This document shows positions 48,941 to 59,139 of a stretch of 64,000 bases of DNA, one piece after another. The stretch's first letter is position 1. Every line of letters begins with the position of its first letter. Position numbers and translations under genes: made by a program. The stretch is from Melitaea cinxia (Eukaryota > Arthropoda > Insecta > Lepidoptera > Nymphalidae): NCBI RefSeq assembly GCF_905220565.1, contig NC_059395.1, positions 13,619,289 through 13,683,288 of the forward strand, in the 5' to 3' direction. The notes beneath the pieces were generated by a model that made no database searches, had not been told where the DNA came from, and saw only the letters and a program-made list of their open reading frames with translations.

Positions 48941-51900
48941 CTGGCTCAACACGGAACGAGATTAATGCCTCGCCGAGTTGTTAGGTATTTGATAAGGTAT
49001 AACCTTAACACACTATTGTCGATATTGACCATTGCGAAATCATATATCTTTTTTTTAATTTGACTATAGAGAAATTTCACAATGATTAAAGTGACACAAG
49101 TGTGTTGACGTAAAAACACACTACGCGACCTTGGCGGAATCAACCGTGCTCCAATGGTACAGTTGTACCAGTAGAGCACGGTTGATTAAACGGAAATGGA
49201 ATTGAACGGAAAGCCATTAAACCAATCAATCAATCGACATAAAAACAAATTCTCTACAAAAAATTTACCTCCAGTCTTGAGTTGTCAATAGATTCTGATA
49301 CTATAAATCGCGGCCATCCATTTTTTTTAACCGACTTCCAAAAAAGGAGGAGGTTCTCAATTCGACTGTATTTTTTATCTATGTTACTTCAGAACTTTTG
49401 ACTGGGTAGACCGATTTCGAAATTTTTTTTTAATCGAAAGGTAGTGTGTGTCATTTTGGTGCCATTTAAATTTATTTGAGATCTATGTATGTTACATCAC
49501 AGCTTTTGACCGGGTAGACCGATTTCGACAATTTTTTTTTAATCGAAAGGTGGTGTGTGTCAATTGGTCCCATTTAAATTGATTTGAGATCTAACAACTA
49601 CTTGTCGAGTTATACCTAATAATGCGTCTTTACTTGACGTTTTTTTCGTCGACCTACGTTGTATTATACCGCATAACTTTCTACTGAATATACCGATTTT
49701 GACAATTCTTTTTTTGTTGGAAAGAAGATATCCCTAGTTTGGTACCATGATAAGGAAACCAGGATCTGATGATGAAATCCCAGAGAAATCGAGGGAAACT
49801 CTCGAAAATCCGCAATAACTTTTTACTGGGTATAGCGATTTTGATAATTTTTAATTTAATCGAAAGCTGATGTTTATCATGTGGTCACACATACATTTTA
49901 TCGAGCTCTCATAACAACTTTTAGAGTAATCTTTGATAACGCGTATTTACTTGACTATATTTTCGTCTTCCTACGTTGTATTACTTGTCGATGTAATTGA
50001 AGTCGGTTTTTTTCTTTTGCGAGCAAATACAATTATTTTTAAAAAAAAAACAACTAATAAACTATCGTAATCTTTGTAACTTGATAAAAATCCCCAAAGT
50101 AGGTATTATTATTGTCCTATTTTATAAGAACACTTAATCGTATTTATATATTATCTATATATACAATCTATTTTCCATATTTGTATGAGTGAGCATTATT
50201 GTTTATTTGTATTAGAGTTTACTATATCTATACAGGAGTGAACTTCGAACATTAACGTTATATTTAATAAAATATGTATATTTATGCATTAAGTTTAACA
50301 AGATTATATATAAAGAAAAAAATATTACTTTATGTAAAATGGCTCTGATATAAAATATTATTTTTACACAGTGGTTCAATAGAAATGTACGAGTATAAAA
50401 AGGGCAATTGAGAAATATGTATGTGCGGACAATGCGTATACTCTTCACGGTTTCAAATACGGATAGTCAGACTCAGAAAAACTGACGGACGGTCAGCGAT
50501 GTGTTATATCTATTAGATATCTATATAATTAAAAATAAATCGCTCAATGTTGTGCTCGATTGTTAACTTATACGGCTAATTTTTGTTTTTATAGTTGACT
50601 CATGCTTTGTACAATGGTTCTAACGATACGAAAAATTACGAAAAATACAATGAAAAATAAATATTTCAAAAAACTTGATTACTCTTTTTTTTTATGTCAC
50701 TAGGTCGGCAAACAAGCGTACGGCTCACCTGATGGTAAGCGATTACCGTAGCTTATAGACGCCTGCAACACCAGAAGCATCGCAAGCGCGTTGCCGACCC
50801 AATCCCCAATCCCCCCAGGAGCTCTGGTCACCTTACTCACCAACAGGAACACAATACTGCTTGAAAACAGTATTATTTTGCTGTGATCTTCTGTAAGGTC
50901 GAGGTACTACCCCAGTCGGGCTGCTCCATATTTTGAGCAGGAAATTCCTGCTGTGCCCTACTTCAGTTAAACTTCATTCAACTCATTTCAACTTCACACG
51001 TTTCACATGTCGGACGATAGGACGACTGTCGAGTCATACCTAAATATTATAGAGATATAGCACATTTTTCAAAGATCATTATATAGAATCAATAATCAAT
51101 ATTTAGATATACTTATTATAGTTTTAAAAATTTCTCTATCATTGGAAAGAAAATTTAGACTAAATCGCTTTGCTACGATTTATTGGTGTAATATCCATTA
51201 ATCATCAATCAGTCAGGCAATCGTTAAATGTATAAACTTTAAATAAATAAATAGACCAAAACTATAATACTTACAGAGCATTTTTAGGACTGAACGGTCT
51301 AAAAAACATTAACGGTAGCGGCGCAGACGCGAAGATTAGTGACAGCACGATGAACAATGTGAACTGTGTACAATAATAATTTAATTTAATACCTTTACTT
51401 TATATGACAAAAAAAATATCTGTGTGGTAACGGCAGTAAAGAATATAGCGACCCCCTCTCTTCCTGTGGGTGTCGTAAGAGGCGACTAAGAAATAACACA
51501 GTTCCACTACCACCTTGGAACTTAAAAAGCCGACCTATGGCGGGATAACATAAATATATGTACCATGCTAGTTGAAGAAAAATATGGTAGGTACATAGTA
51601 AAGTGGTAGATAATAATTCTCCGAAACAAAAGAAGCATTTTTAACAACAAGGGAATACTTATAATGTGTGATGATACTCTAATTGCGTTGTCTATTCAAA
51701 TATTATTTTAAGTAGAAACTATTTATTTATTTGTAGTCGATAAAGTTTGGAACTAATTTTAATTATTCCTTATCACCATCAGAAAGCAATATTATCGTAA
51801 AACAACAATGACAAGACATTAGTAATTAGTAAATATTCTAAATTTTTAATATCACACTTTCCTTTTATCATAATACTAGCTGTGAAGCTAGTTGAAATCA

Positions 51901-54213
51901 GTTTGTCACAAAGTTTTCCCGGCAAACTTCCAGTGAAACTCTCATCATAATCGGCTTAGCCGTTCCATAAGCCTTCCTCTTGAAGCCCTCTCTCCATTGG
52001 TGAAACCGCATGAAAATCCGTTCAGTAGATTTTGAGGGAATCGATCACATACGCTTTTGGGGACTTTGTTTTATAATACACTAACTGTTGCCCGCGACTA
52101 CGTCCGCGTGGTTATGAAGATATGCATTACTATTAAGATGCTTAGCGCAAATTATTTTTTTATTTCAGTAACTTGAAATGCTTATCACTATGAGTAACTT
52201 TTTCAAAGGCACAATTTAGTATAATTTAATAGTTATTTTTATAAAACCTCTCTATACACCACATTTTTAGTTTTATTTTCAGGCTGCAGTATAAATAACC
52301 TATCAGGCGAACTTATAGCTGCTGTATATGTTTCATACAAACTATCAACCCAATTAAACCCGCTTAGCCGTAGAATATCGCAATATCTGTTCTTAGCGGA
52401 CGTCTAGTAAATATAAGCTACCTCCCTACCAAATTTCATCTTTGTCCATCTTGAACGGATGGACTAGCGGTTTTTGAGTTCTCGTGATGAGTGAGTCAGT
52501 GACCTTCTTCTTTTATATATATATAGATTACGATGTATTATTTAGATACTTTCTCACCATCTATAGAGCATACATTTTAAATTTCAACTCTCTTACTTCT
52601 AAAACATAGGACTTTCATACAAACTTCCAACCTCCGTTTTACCCCCTCAGGGGTCGAGTTTCGTAAAATCCGTTCATGGCGGATGTTTACGCCCTATAAG
52701 AAACCTATCTGCAAAATTTCAAGTTTGTAACTGTTATATTTTGCAGAGATTTCGTGATTAGTGAGTCAACCTGCCATCCCCCATTTTAACCCCAAAAGGG
52801 AGTTGATTTCTAAACATACATTATTTGGACACCTTCTCACCATCTCTAGAGTATATATTTTAAATTTCAAGTCTCTTACTACTAAAACATAGGACTTTCA
52901 TACAAACTTTCAACCCCCATTTTACCCTCTTAGGGGTCGAGTTTCGTAAAATCCATTCTTAGCGGTAGTTTACGCCTTATACAAAGCCTACCTGCTAAAT
53001 TTCAAGTTTGTAAGTGTTATAGTTTCGGAGATTTCGTGAACAGTGAGTCAACCTACGATCCCCCGTTTTAACCCCAAAAAGGGGTTGATTTCTAAAGATA
53101 TATTATTTGGACACCTTTTCACCATCTATAGAGCTTAAATTTTAAATTTCAAGTCTCTTTCTTCAAAAACATAGGACTTTCATACAAACTTCCAACCCCC
53201 GTCTTATCCCCTTAGGAGTCGAGTTTCATAAAATCAGGTCTTATCAGATGTCTACGCCCTATAAGGAACCTACCTGCCAAATTTCAAGTTTGTAACTGTT
53301 ATAGTTTCGGAGATTTTGTGATGAGTGAGTCAACCTACCATACCCCGTTTTAGCCCCAAATGGGAGTTGATTCCTAAAGATACATTATTTGGACACCTTT
53401 TCACTATCTATAGAGCATACATTTTAAATTACGTCTCTTACTTCAAAAACATAGGACTTTCATACAAACTTCCAACCCCCGTTTTACCCCCTTAAGGGTC
53501 GAATTTCGTAAAATTCGTTCTTAGCGGATGTCTACGCCCTATAAGGAGCCTTTCTGCCAAATTTCAAGTTTGTAACTGTTATAGTTTCGGAGATTTCGTG
53601 ATCAGTGAGCCAACCTACTATCCCCCGTTTTAACCCCAAAAAGGGGTTTATTTCTAAAGATACATTATTTGGACACCTTTTCACCATATATAGAGCTTAC
53701 ATTTGAAATTTCAAGTCTCTTACTTCAAAAACATAGGAGTTTCATACAAACTTCCAACCCCCGTGGGGTCGTTTTTTATAAAATCCGTTCTTAGCGGATG
53801 TCTACGTCTTATAAGGAGCCTACCTGCCAAATTTCAAGTTTTTAGGTGTTATAGTTTTGGAGATTTCGTGATGAGTGACCTTTCGCGTTTATATATATTA
53901 TAGATTATAGATAGATTATAGATTATAGATTACACGTATACACTTTCCAAGCAGACTTATGGGTAATTCTACCAATTGCCTGGAGGTGGTTGCTCTATTA
54001 GCGAAAAAAGAGCCGATTGAGTAACGAAGTATTTTTCCAATTCTTAACTTTTTTATTGCTTTGTTTTAATTCGTGGTGTACAACAAAGTTCATTAATTTA
54101 TTCATTCACTATACCGCACCTTGATATAATATCTAGCGATGGAGCTGATAGTAAATAGTATCAATAAAAGTGCCATAACACAGCCAAGGACGACGTTAAA
54201 TGCAGCCATTTTT
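38450..54213 (-). CDS. Agpat: 1-acyl-sn-glycerol-3-phosphate acyltransferase copy C (complete)
   Basis: A phosphatidate-forming acyltransferase of the ER membrane. Minus-strand coding exons are 54209-54120 (ATG at 54209), 51363-51275, 48551-48418, 47531-47353, 41600-41435 and 38610-38450 (stop TAA), giving 272 codons with every junction in phase. Exon 3 has exactly the 134 bp of the matching exon in copy B, and intron phases agree. Two hydrophobic segments lie at residues 6-24 and 31-51. Motif I is NHQSALD (H97, D102), motif II GTVFIDR, motif III FPEGTRH and motif IV APILPVV; all key residues are present. The pyrimidine-rich 'tttattttcag' just before 54213 is a 3' splice site 4 bp upstream of the ATG, implying a 5' UTR exon further upstream. 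Intron 1 (after RYYIK) interrupts what is a single exon in copy B; its donor is GTGCGG. Introns span 0.9-5.8 kb and hold many repeats. Confidence 0.92.
38800..39080 (+). mobile_element. tRNA-derived SINE in intron 5 of copy C
   Basis: Box A region 'tggtgttgtagtacgaatag', box B GGTTCAATTCC (38895-38905). The 3' part 'actcatagtagggaacac' recurs (inverted) at 41700. Confidence 0.75.
39235..39430 (-). repeat. Dispersed repeat, copy of 46600-46850
   Basis: Reverse complement of the segment with 'gtaaaaagcggttatttta' and 'cggtccagccgtttcagaga'. Non-coding, family not assigned. Confidence 0.7.
41225..41246 (+). repeat. Possible Helitron 3' end
   Basis: 'gccgcgggaaactgctag' followed by T resembles a Helitron terminus. 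No matching 5' end found. Confidence 0.25.
41660..41910 (-). mobile_element. tRNA-derived SINE in intron 4 of copy C
   Basis: Minus-strand head 'gacaaccgctctggtgaagt', the same head type as 38800; ends near the complement of 'ttccctactatgagtgac'. Box B is degenerate. Confidence 0.65.
41945..45465. other. Intron 4 of copy C, mostly unique AT-rich sequence
   Basis: Contains a (TA)n tract at 43447-43492 and a short (ATT)n near 44311. No exon-like ORF with acyltransferase similarity was found here. Confidence 0.5.
45470..45665 (+). mobile_element. tRNA-derived SINE in intron 4 of copy C
   Basis: Box A region TAGTGCAGTGGTACGAGTAG, box B GGTTCGATTCC (45530-45540), then 'ggatatttgtatttgtacaa'. Same family as 38800, 41660 and 5215. 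Confidence 0.8.
46533..46985 (+). repeat. Composite dispersed repeats in intron 4 of copy C
   Basis: Starts 'ctaactgtgctcgcgatttc', like the end at 52081, then the 39235-39430 family (46600-46850), then the SINE tail also seen at 350-425. Confidence 0.6.
47585..47815 (+). repeat. LINE 3' fragment in intron 3/4 region of copy C
   Basis: Contains 'agaggtctgtgcccagcagt' and a 'gctgtggtcttctgtaaggt' stretch shared with 36700-36800 and 50880-50960. Located upstream of exon 47531-47353 on the gene strand. Decayed. Confidence 0.6.
48912..48940. repeat. (GT)n microsatellite
   Basis: About 14 uninterrupted GT units in intron 2 of copy C. Confidence 0.95.
49138..49187. repeat. Nested perfect hairpin
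   Basis: Outer arms AATCAACCGTGCTC (49138-49151) and GAGCACGGTTGATT (49174-49187). Inside them is a second stem GGTAC-AGTT-GTACC (49156-49169). Confidence 0.93.
49329..50008. mobile_element. AACCGACTTC terminal-inverted-repeat element
   Basis: 680 bp from AACCGACTTC to GAAGTCGGTT. The inside repeats a 'ttttgaccgggtagaccgat' or 'actgggtat-ccgattttgat' motif several times. No transposase. Copies: 58204-58928, 63892 onward, 35098-35317, and parts of the 2-kb blocks. Confidence 0.82.
50690..50970 (-). mobile_element. LINE 3' UTR fragment
   Basis: Reverse complement of 36690-36970, with poly-A (T-run on plus) near 50686. Non-coding, in intron 2 of copy C. Confidence 0.75.
51420..51555 (+). repeat. 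Dispersed repeat fragment
   Basis: Second copy of 3727-3865 ('gtaagaggcgactaag', 'acagttccactaccacctt'); in intron 1 of copy C. Confidence 0.6.
51886..52080. repeat. Helitron-like or retroelement fragment
   Basis: Begins 'ctagctgtgaagctagttg' and has 'gaaaccgcatgaaaatccgt', a common non-coding repeat style. Family not assigned. Directly abuts 52081. Confidence 0.4.
52081..53904 (-). mobile_element. Helitron-like element with 283-bp tandem array
   Basis: The minus-strand 5' end is TCTATAATATATATAAACGC at 53904, preceded by A. A second TCTATATATATATAAAA end lies at 52527, so 52081-52527 alone could be a minimal element. The other end is CTAA at 52081 (TTAG on the minus strand), not the canonical CTRR. 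The space between the two 5'-like ends is a tandem array. In intron 1 of copy C. Confidence 0.55.
52531..53895. repeat. 283-bp tandem repeat, about 5 units
   Basis: Units with 'acattatttggacacctt' start near 52531 (degenerate), 52815, 53097, 53381 and 53661. Each holds 'aacataggactttcatacaa', 'ttaaccccaaaa' or a variant, and 'ggagatttcgtga'. Confidence 0.92.
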
Positions 54214-54784
54214 CTGAAATAAAAAAAAAAAACAACAATAAACATATTGATGATCAAATTAAACTATTATAATATTTAAAAACTGTCTTTTGAAAGAACC
54301 TTAATATATTTTTTTTCTTCGAGTTCTATATGAAAAGAATCGCTCTCATGGTATAAAATATGTATTAAAACATAATATTTTATTCCTCCTAAAATTATGT
54401 ATAATTATGTATAAATAATTAAAATCACTAGTACCTAATTTAAATTAAAAAATAACCATAACCCGTTACCTATGTTGACATTAATAATATATATTTTTAA
54501 AGTTCTTTAAAGTAAATTTTTACATACTAATTAAGTCAATAATCTTATTTCTTGAACTATAACTATTAGGCTATTTAATAAATTATTTGATAACTGATTT
54601 AACGCGAGACTTCTCGTGAGACGTAGATAGGCGATATATGTCTAGGCGATATAATATGTCTAGTCAACTTCCCGATCATGCGCGGTGAGATGTTTTCTAG
54701 ATAGTTCTTGTCAAAACCGCCGTTACGGGTATCGTGCGGATATGCTTGTGTAAATAAATATATTTAATATTAAAATATATATAT

Positions 54785-54865
54785 TAATACGTGAAGCAAA
54801 AACTTTGTACCCCTTTTTACGAAAATTGCGCAAACGGAGGAGTATGAAATTTCGCACACTTATCA
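54785..54865 (+). repeat. Dispersed repeat fragment
   Basis: Second copy of the 11180-11300 repeat, about 580 bp upstream of the first coding exon of copy C. I could not identify the 5' UTR exon or promoter of copy C in 54214-55160. Confidence 0.6.
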
Positions 54866-55159
54866 CTACATAATATGAAACAAAGTCGCTTCCCGCTGTC
54901 TGTCTGTCCTTATGTATGCTTAGATCTTTAAAACTACGCAACGGATTATGATGCGATTTTTTATTTATTTATTTATTTATCTATTTATAAGAGATGGTAC
55001 ACAGCACAGAAAAAAATATAAAACAAACAAGAATGAAATATAATCAAAAAGGCCAATTACGACTATCCATCCGTTTAAAATTTAAATAACGAAACGTGAA
55101 AAACAAAAATAAAATAAAATAAAAGGAAACACAAAACCATTAACACGATGAAAAAAAAA

Positions 55160-55520
55160 GAAAAAAAATCATTCTTACGCTTCAGCCTCTAATATCCCAC
55201 TACTGGGCATAGGCCTCTTTCCCCATGTAGGAGAAGGATCAGAGCTTAATCCACCACGCTGCTCCAATGCGGGTTGGCGGATATATTCCCTACTATGAGT
55301 AACGATCGCTATCAGGTGTATATGATAACAACCGGGACCGACGGCTTAACGTGCTCTCCGAGGCACGGTGGGGAGACCCAGAAGGACTGCACAAACGCCC
55401 AGACCACGGCAAACACCTGTATGGCCAATACAAATGTTTGTCATGTGTGGCGATCGAACCCGCAACCGCCAGCGCAACAGGTACAATCCATGGCTGTGAC
55501 CGTTGCGCCAACGCGGCGTC
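55160..55520 (-). mobile_element. tRNA-derived SINE with LINE-like tail
   Basis: Minus-strand head GCCGCGTTGGCGCAACGGTC (box A, 55511-55497) and box B GGTTCGATCG (55460-55451). The tail contains the complement of 'ggcctctttccccatgtagg'. Its relatives are at 36975-37325 and 5063. Confidence 0.8.
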
Positions 55521-55725
55521 AACAATCTTACTTTCATATTAAACCTATAAGTATCCTTGGAAAGTATAAATTATAAACAATTAATCTATATGGAAGGAAA
55601 TATGACATATATATTAATGATAATAATAATAGTGAAGATTGTATAAATATTAATGAAATAATTATAAATTATATATATTTTAGTTGTTGTTTTGATTATT
55701 ATTTTTAAAGAACTGTTGTTTTATT

Positions 55726-57421
55726 TTATTTTGAAAAATATTTTTTGAACCTTTGAAAATATCTACGTCTTGAAATTTCAAATTGTATGGGTAATCTTGT
55801 AGGTATAGAATTCTGTACATAGTTGATGGAGCAGTTCGGGACATAAAATAAGTCAGTGTGCCTTGTGCGTCGTGAAGGGTTGTTTAGTATAATGCGTTCA
55901 GCAAGCTCCGGGCAGTTGATGCGGCCACGAAATATATCATACAATAGCCCCATGTCTAATACCTCCCTGCGTTCCGTTAACGTCAGAAGGTTATAAGCTC
56001 GGCAGATTTCTACGTATTCACCACTTATATCGGCTTTTCTACACTTAAATTTAAGGTGATGAACAAATTTCTTTTGTACAATTTCAATGCGTTTTATAAA
56101 AACATTATACCGTGGGGACCATATAGGAGCAGAGTATTGTAAGATGCTTCTAACGTATGCGTAATAAACTATTTTGAAGCTAAGAGGATCTTTAAAAGGA
56201 CTACAGGTTCGTATGACAAAACCAAGATTTCTTAGTGCTTTGAATATAATTATATTAATATGAGAAGACATTAACATTTTGCAATCAAAATATACACCTA
56301 AATCGCGGTCCATCTTTGTTCTGCCAATTTCAACGCCATTAAAATTATATTTAAAAACAATAGGATTATTTTTACGAGTAAAACTAATGCATTGACATTT
56401 CTGAATACTAACATTTATATTGTTCTTTGTATAGTAATCAAATAGGTTGTTAAGATCATGTTGTAACCGCTTATATCATCAACCGTGTGTACGCTCGTGT
56501 ATACTTTTTTTTTTGTCGTCAACATAGAGTAAGTGTTTTGAGTTTACAAGAACCGTACTTATGTCATAAATATACGCGCTATAGAAAAGAGGGTCGATAT
56601 GAGATCCCTGGTTTATCCCAAAGGGTACATGGATGTAGTCCGATCTATAACCTCCAAGAAAAACAGTCTGCGTACGGTTTGTAAGATAAGACCGCAACCA
56701 ACGTAACAAATCACCATAAATTCCGAGACCGTGTAGCTTTTCAAGAAGGATGTCATGGTCTACACGGTCGAAAGCTTTCTCTAAATCCGTATTGACCACG
56801 TCAACCTGTCTACCCTTCTCCATTGCTTTTAAAACAAAATCAGAAAATATAGCTAGATCGGATAAGGTTGACCTACCGCGTATGAATCCGTGTTGTGTAT
56901 GTGGGATGCCCTTAGCAATAATAGTAGATATCTTCATACACTACTTTTTCAAACAACTTAGCGATAGTATAGAGGATGAATATTGGACGATAGTCAGAAA
57001 TTAAGGAATTTGAACCCTTTTTATGGACGAGAACAATTTGGGCTTTTTTCCAGGCATCAGGAAAAATTCCTTCTTGTAGTGACCTGTCAAACAATATTGT
57101 AATAGGATAGCAAAGGCTCTCAGCACAAGAAACGAAAAACAACGGCGGGATACCGTCACATCCTGCACCTTTACTTTTGTCTATAGTTTGTAAAAAATTT
57201 AAAACACTATCTTTGTTAACATTAACTTTAGATAAATAGTTACTGCTAGAGTTAGTAAAGGTAATAGGTGTTGTAGGATGATATACAAATATTATCTTTA
57301 ATAGATAGAGTGATTCAAGGGGAAATTTTATATGTATAATACTTGTATGCATAATAAAGTAAGTAAACACTGATAATTTTAGAGGTTTTTTAAAGTGGTA
57401 TCGTAAATTACATTTATACAT
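55726..57421 (-). pseudogene. Decayed LINE reverse transcriptase
   Basis: Minus-strand fragments in order: GAGCDGIPPLFF and SDYRPIFILYTIAKLFEK (57421-56912), TDLEKAFDRVDHDILLEKL then INQGSHIDPLFY and YVDDKK in place of YADD (56937-56479), and the C-terminal domain (56313-55726; YAYVRSILQYSAPIW). Frameshifts separate the parts. Similar in style to the plus-strand fossil at 12450-14981 but not closely identical. Endonuclease missing. Confidence 0.85.
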
Positions 57422-57589
57422 TTTATTTTATTTTCTATTTTGTATACATTTTTTTGCGCTTACGTTGCAACGCTGGCTGAACCCCACGAGATAGATCAAA
57501 ATAATATACTACAGTATTGTACACCTTAAAAAGATCTACAAAAAAGTCTGCTATGATATACTCGTAATTCTATCTCTTAGGGCTAACCC

Positions 57590-57745
57590 ACAATTATCGC
57601 GGAAGTGCAACCGCGTCCCCGTGATTCCGCCCAGGGGCGTCTCGAAGGAACACCCCAGAGGTTTTAGTCCCTGCGAATCGGACATACCCTCCAGCTCCCC
57701 CGGGCTGGAGGCATCCGTTAGGGATTTCCTCTGGGTAAAAAAATA
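57590..57745. repeat. GC-rich unassigned patch
   Basis: A compositional island with a small palindrome 'ccagctcccccgggctgg'. Perhaps a LINE 3' UTR, by analogy with the GC-rich R1-clade tails; no coding remnant seen. Confidence 0.4.
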
Positions 57746-57824
57746 GGATAACCAACAATAATCATTTTTATCCTTTACTTTTTACGAGAAATAATGGCTT
57801 ATTTACGAAGCGATTTTTTTTATA

Positions 57825-58070
57825 TCACTAGTGCAGCAAACAAGCGCACGGCTCACGCTAAGTGATTACCGCAGCTTATAGACGTCTGCAACACCAGAAG
57901 CATCGCAAGCGCGTTGCCGACCCAATCCCCATCACTCTCTGCTCTGGCTCACCGCTCTCGTCACCTTACTCAGCAACAGGAACACAATATTGCTTGAAAG
58001 CACTATTATTTAGCTGTGATTTTCTGTAAGTTCGCGGTACTACTCCAGTCGGGCTGCTCCATATTTGCAT
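57825..58070 (-). mobile_element. LINE 3' UTR fragment
   Basis: Third copy of the 36690-36970 sequence, on the minus strand, with some internal changes. Confidence 0.75.
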
Positions 58071-58203
58071 TTATATAACGTACATACAATAATGATAGGT
58101 CGAAGGAAATGTCTCATTTTCTAGAATTAAAAATTGTAATAAAACGTTTTTGGTTGTATAATATAACTGGCTGGTTTTGATACCATCGAAATGTAACATT
58201 TTT

Positions 58204-58928
58204 AACCGACTTCCAAAAAAGGAGGAGGTTCTCAATTCGACAGTTTTTCTTTTTAATGTATGTTATCTACATCAGAACTTTTGACCGTGTGGACCGATTT
58301 CGACAATTTTTTTTTAATCGAAAGGTGGTGTGTGTCAATTTGTCCCATTTTAATTTATTTGAGATCTAACAACTACTTTTCGAGTTATATCTAATAATGC
58401 GTTTTTACTTGACGCTTTTTTCGTCGACCTACGTTGTATTATACCGCATAACTTTCTACTGGATGTACTGATTTTGATAATTCTTTTTTTGTTGGAAAGG
58501 AGATATCCCTAGTTTAGTACCATGATAAAGAAACCAGGATCTGATGATGGGATCCCAGAGAAATCGAGGGCAACTCTTGAAAATCCGCAATAACTTTTTA
58601 CTGGGTATACCGATTTTGATAATTCTTTTTTTTTTTTTGGAAAGAAGATATCCCTAGTTTAGTACCATGATAAGGAAACCAGGATCTGATGATGGGATCC
58701 CAAAGAAATCGAGGGAAACTCTTGAAAATCCGCAATAACTTTTTACTGGGTGTACCGATTTTAATAATTTTTAATTTAATCGAAAGCTGATGTTTGTCAT
58801 GTGGTCACATATAAATTTTATTGAGATTTGATAACCACTTTTTGAGTAATCTTTGATAACGCGTAGTTACTTGACTATTTTTTCGTCGATCTACGTTGTA
58901 TTACTCGTCGATGTAATTGAAGACGGTT
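58204..58928. mobile_element. AACCGACTTC terminal-inverted-repeat element
   Basis: Full-length relative of 49329-50008. It ends GAAGACGGTT (one mismatch), and an internal segment with 'gaaaccaggatctgatgatg' is duplicated in tandem (near 58532 and 58676). Confidence 0.82.
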
Positions 58929-58985
58929 TTTTTTCGTTTGTGAGCAAACACAATTATAAAAATGAAACTTAATTGAAAAAAAAAA

Positions 58986-59097
58986 CCCAATGTCACGCGG
59001 TGTTCCTGGCGGTCACCCATCCAAGTACTGACCGCGCGTAACGTTGCTTAACTTCGGTGATCAGACGAAAATCGGTATATTCAACGTGGTATGGACG
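58986..59097 (-). pseudogene. 5S rRNA pseudogene
   Basis: The minus strand reads as 5S rRNA: CGTCCATACCACGTTGAATA at the start, then GATCACCGAAGTTAAGCAAC (internal control region), then GTACTTGGATGGGTGACCGC and ACACCGCGTGA. The first bases are replaced, there are several substitutions and one base is lost near GCCAGGAACACC, so I call it a pseudogene or a 5S-derived retrocopy. A T-run follows immediately, as at a Pol III terminator. Confidence 0.88.
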
Positions 59098-59139
59098 TTT
59101 AAAAATTCGTGACTCGTGACGCCGTGACGCGTTTGATCC

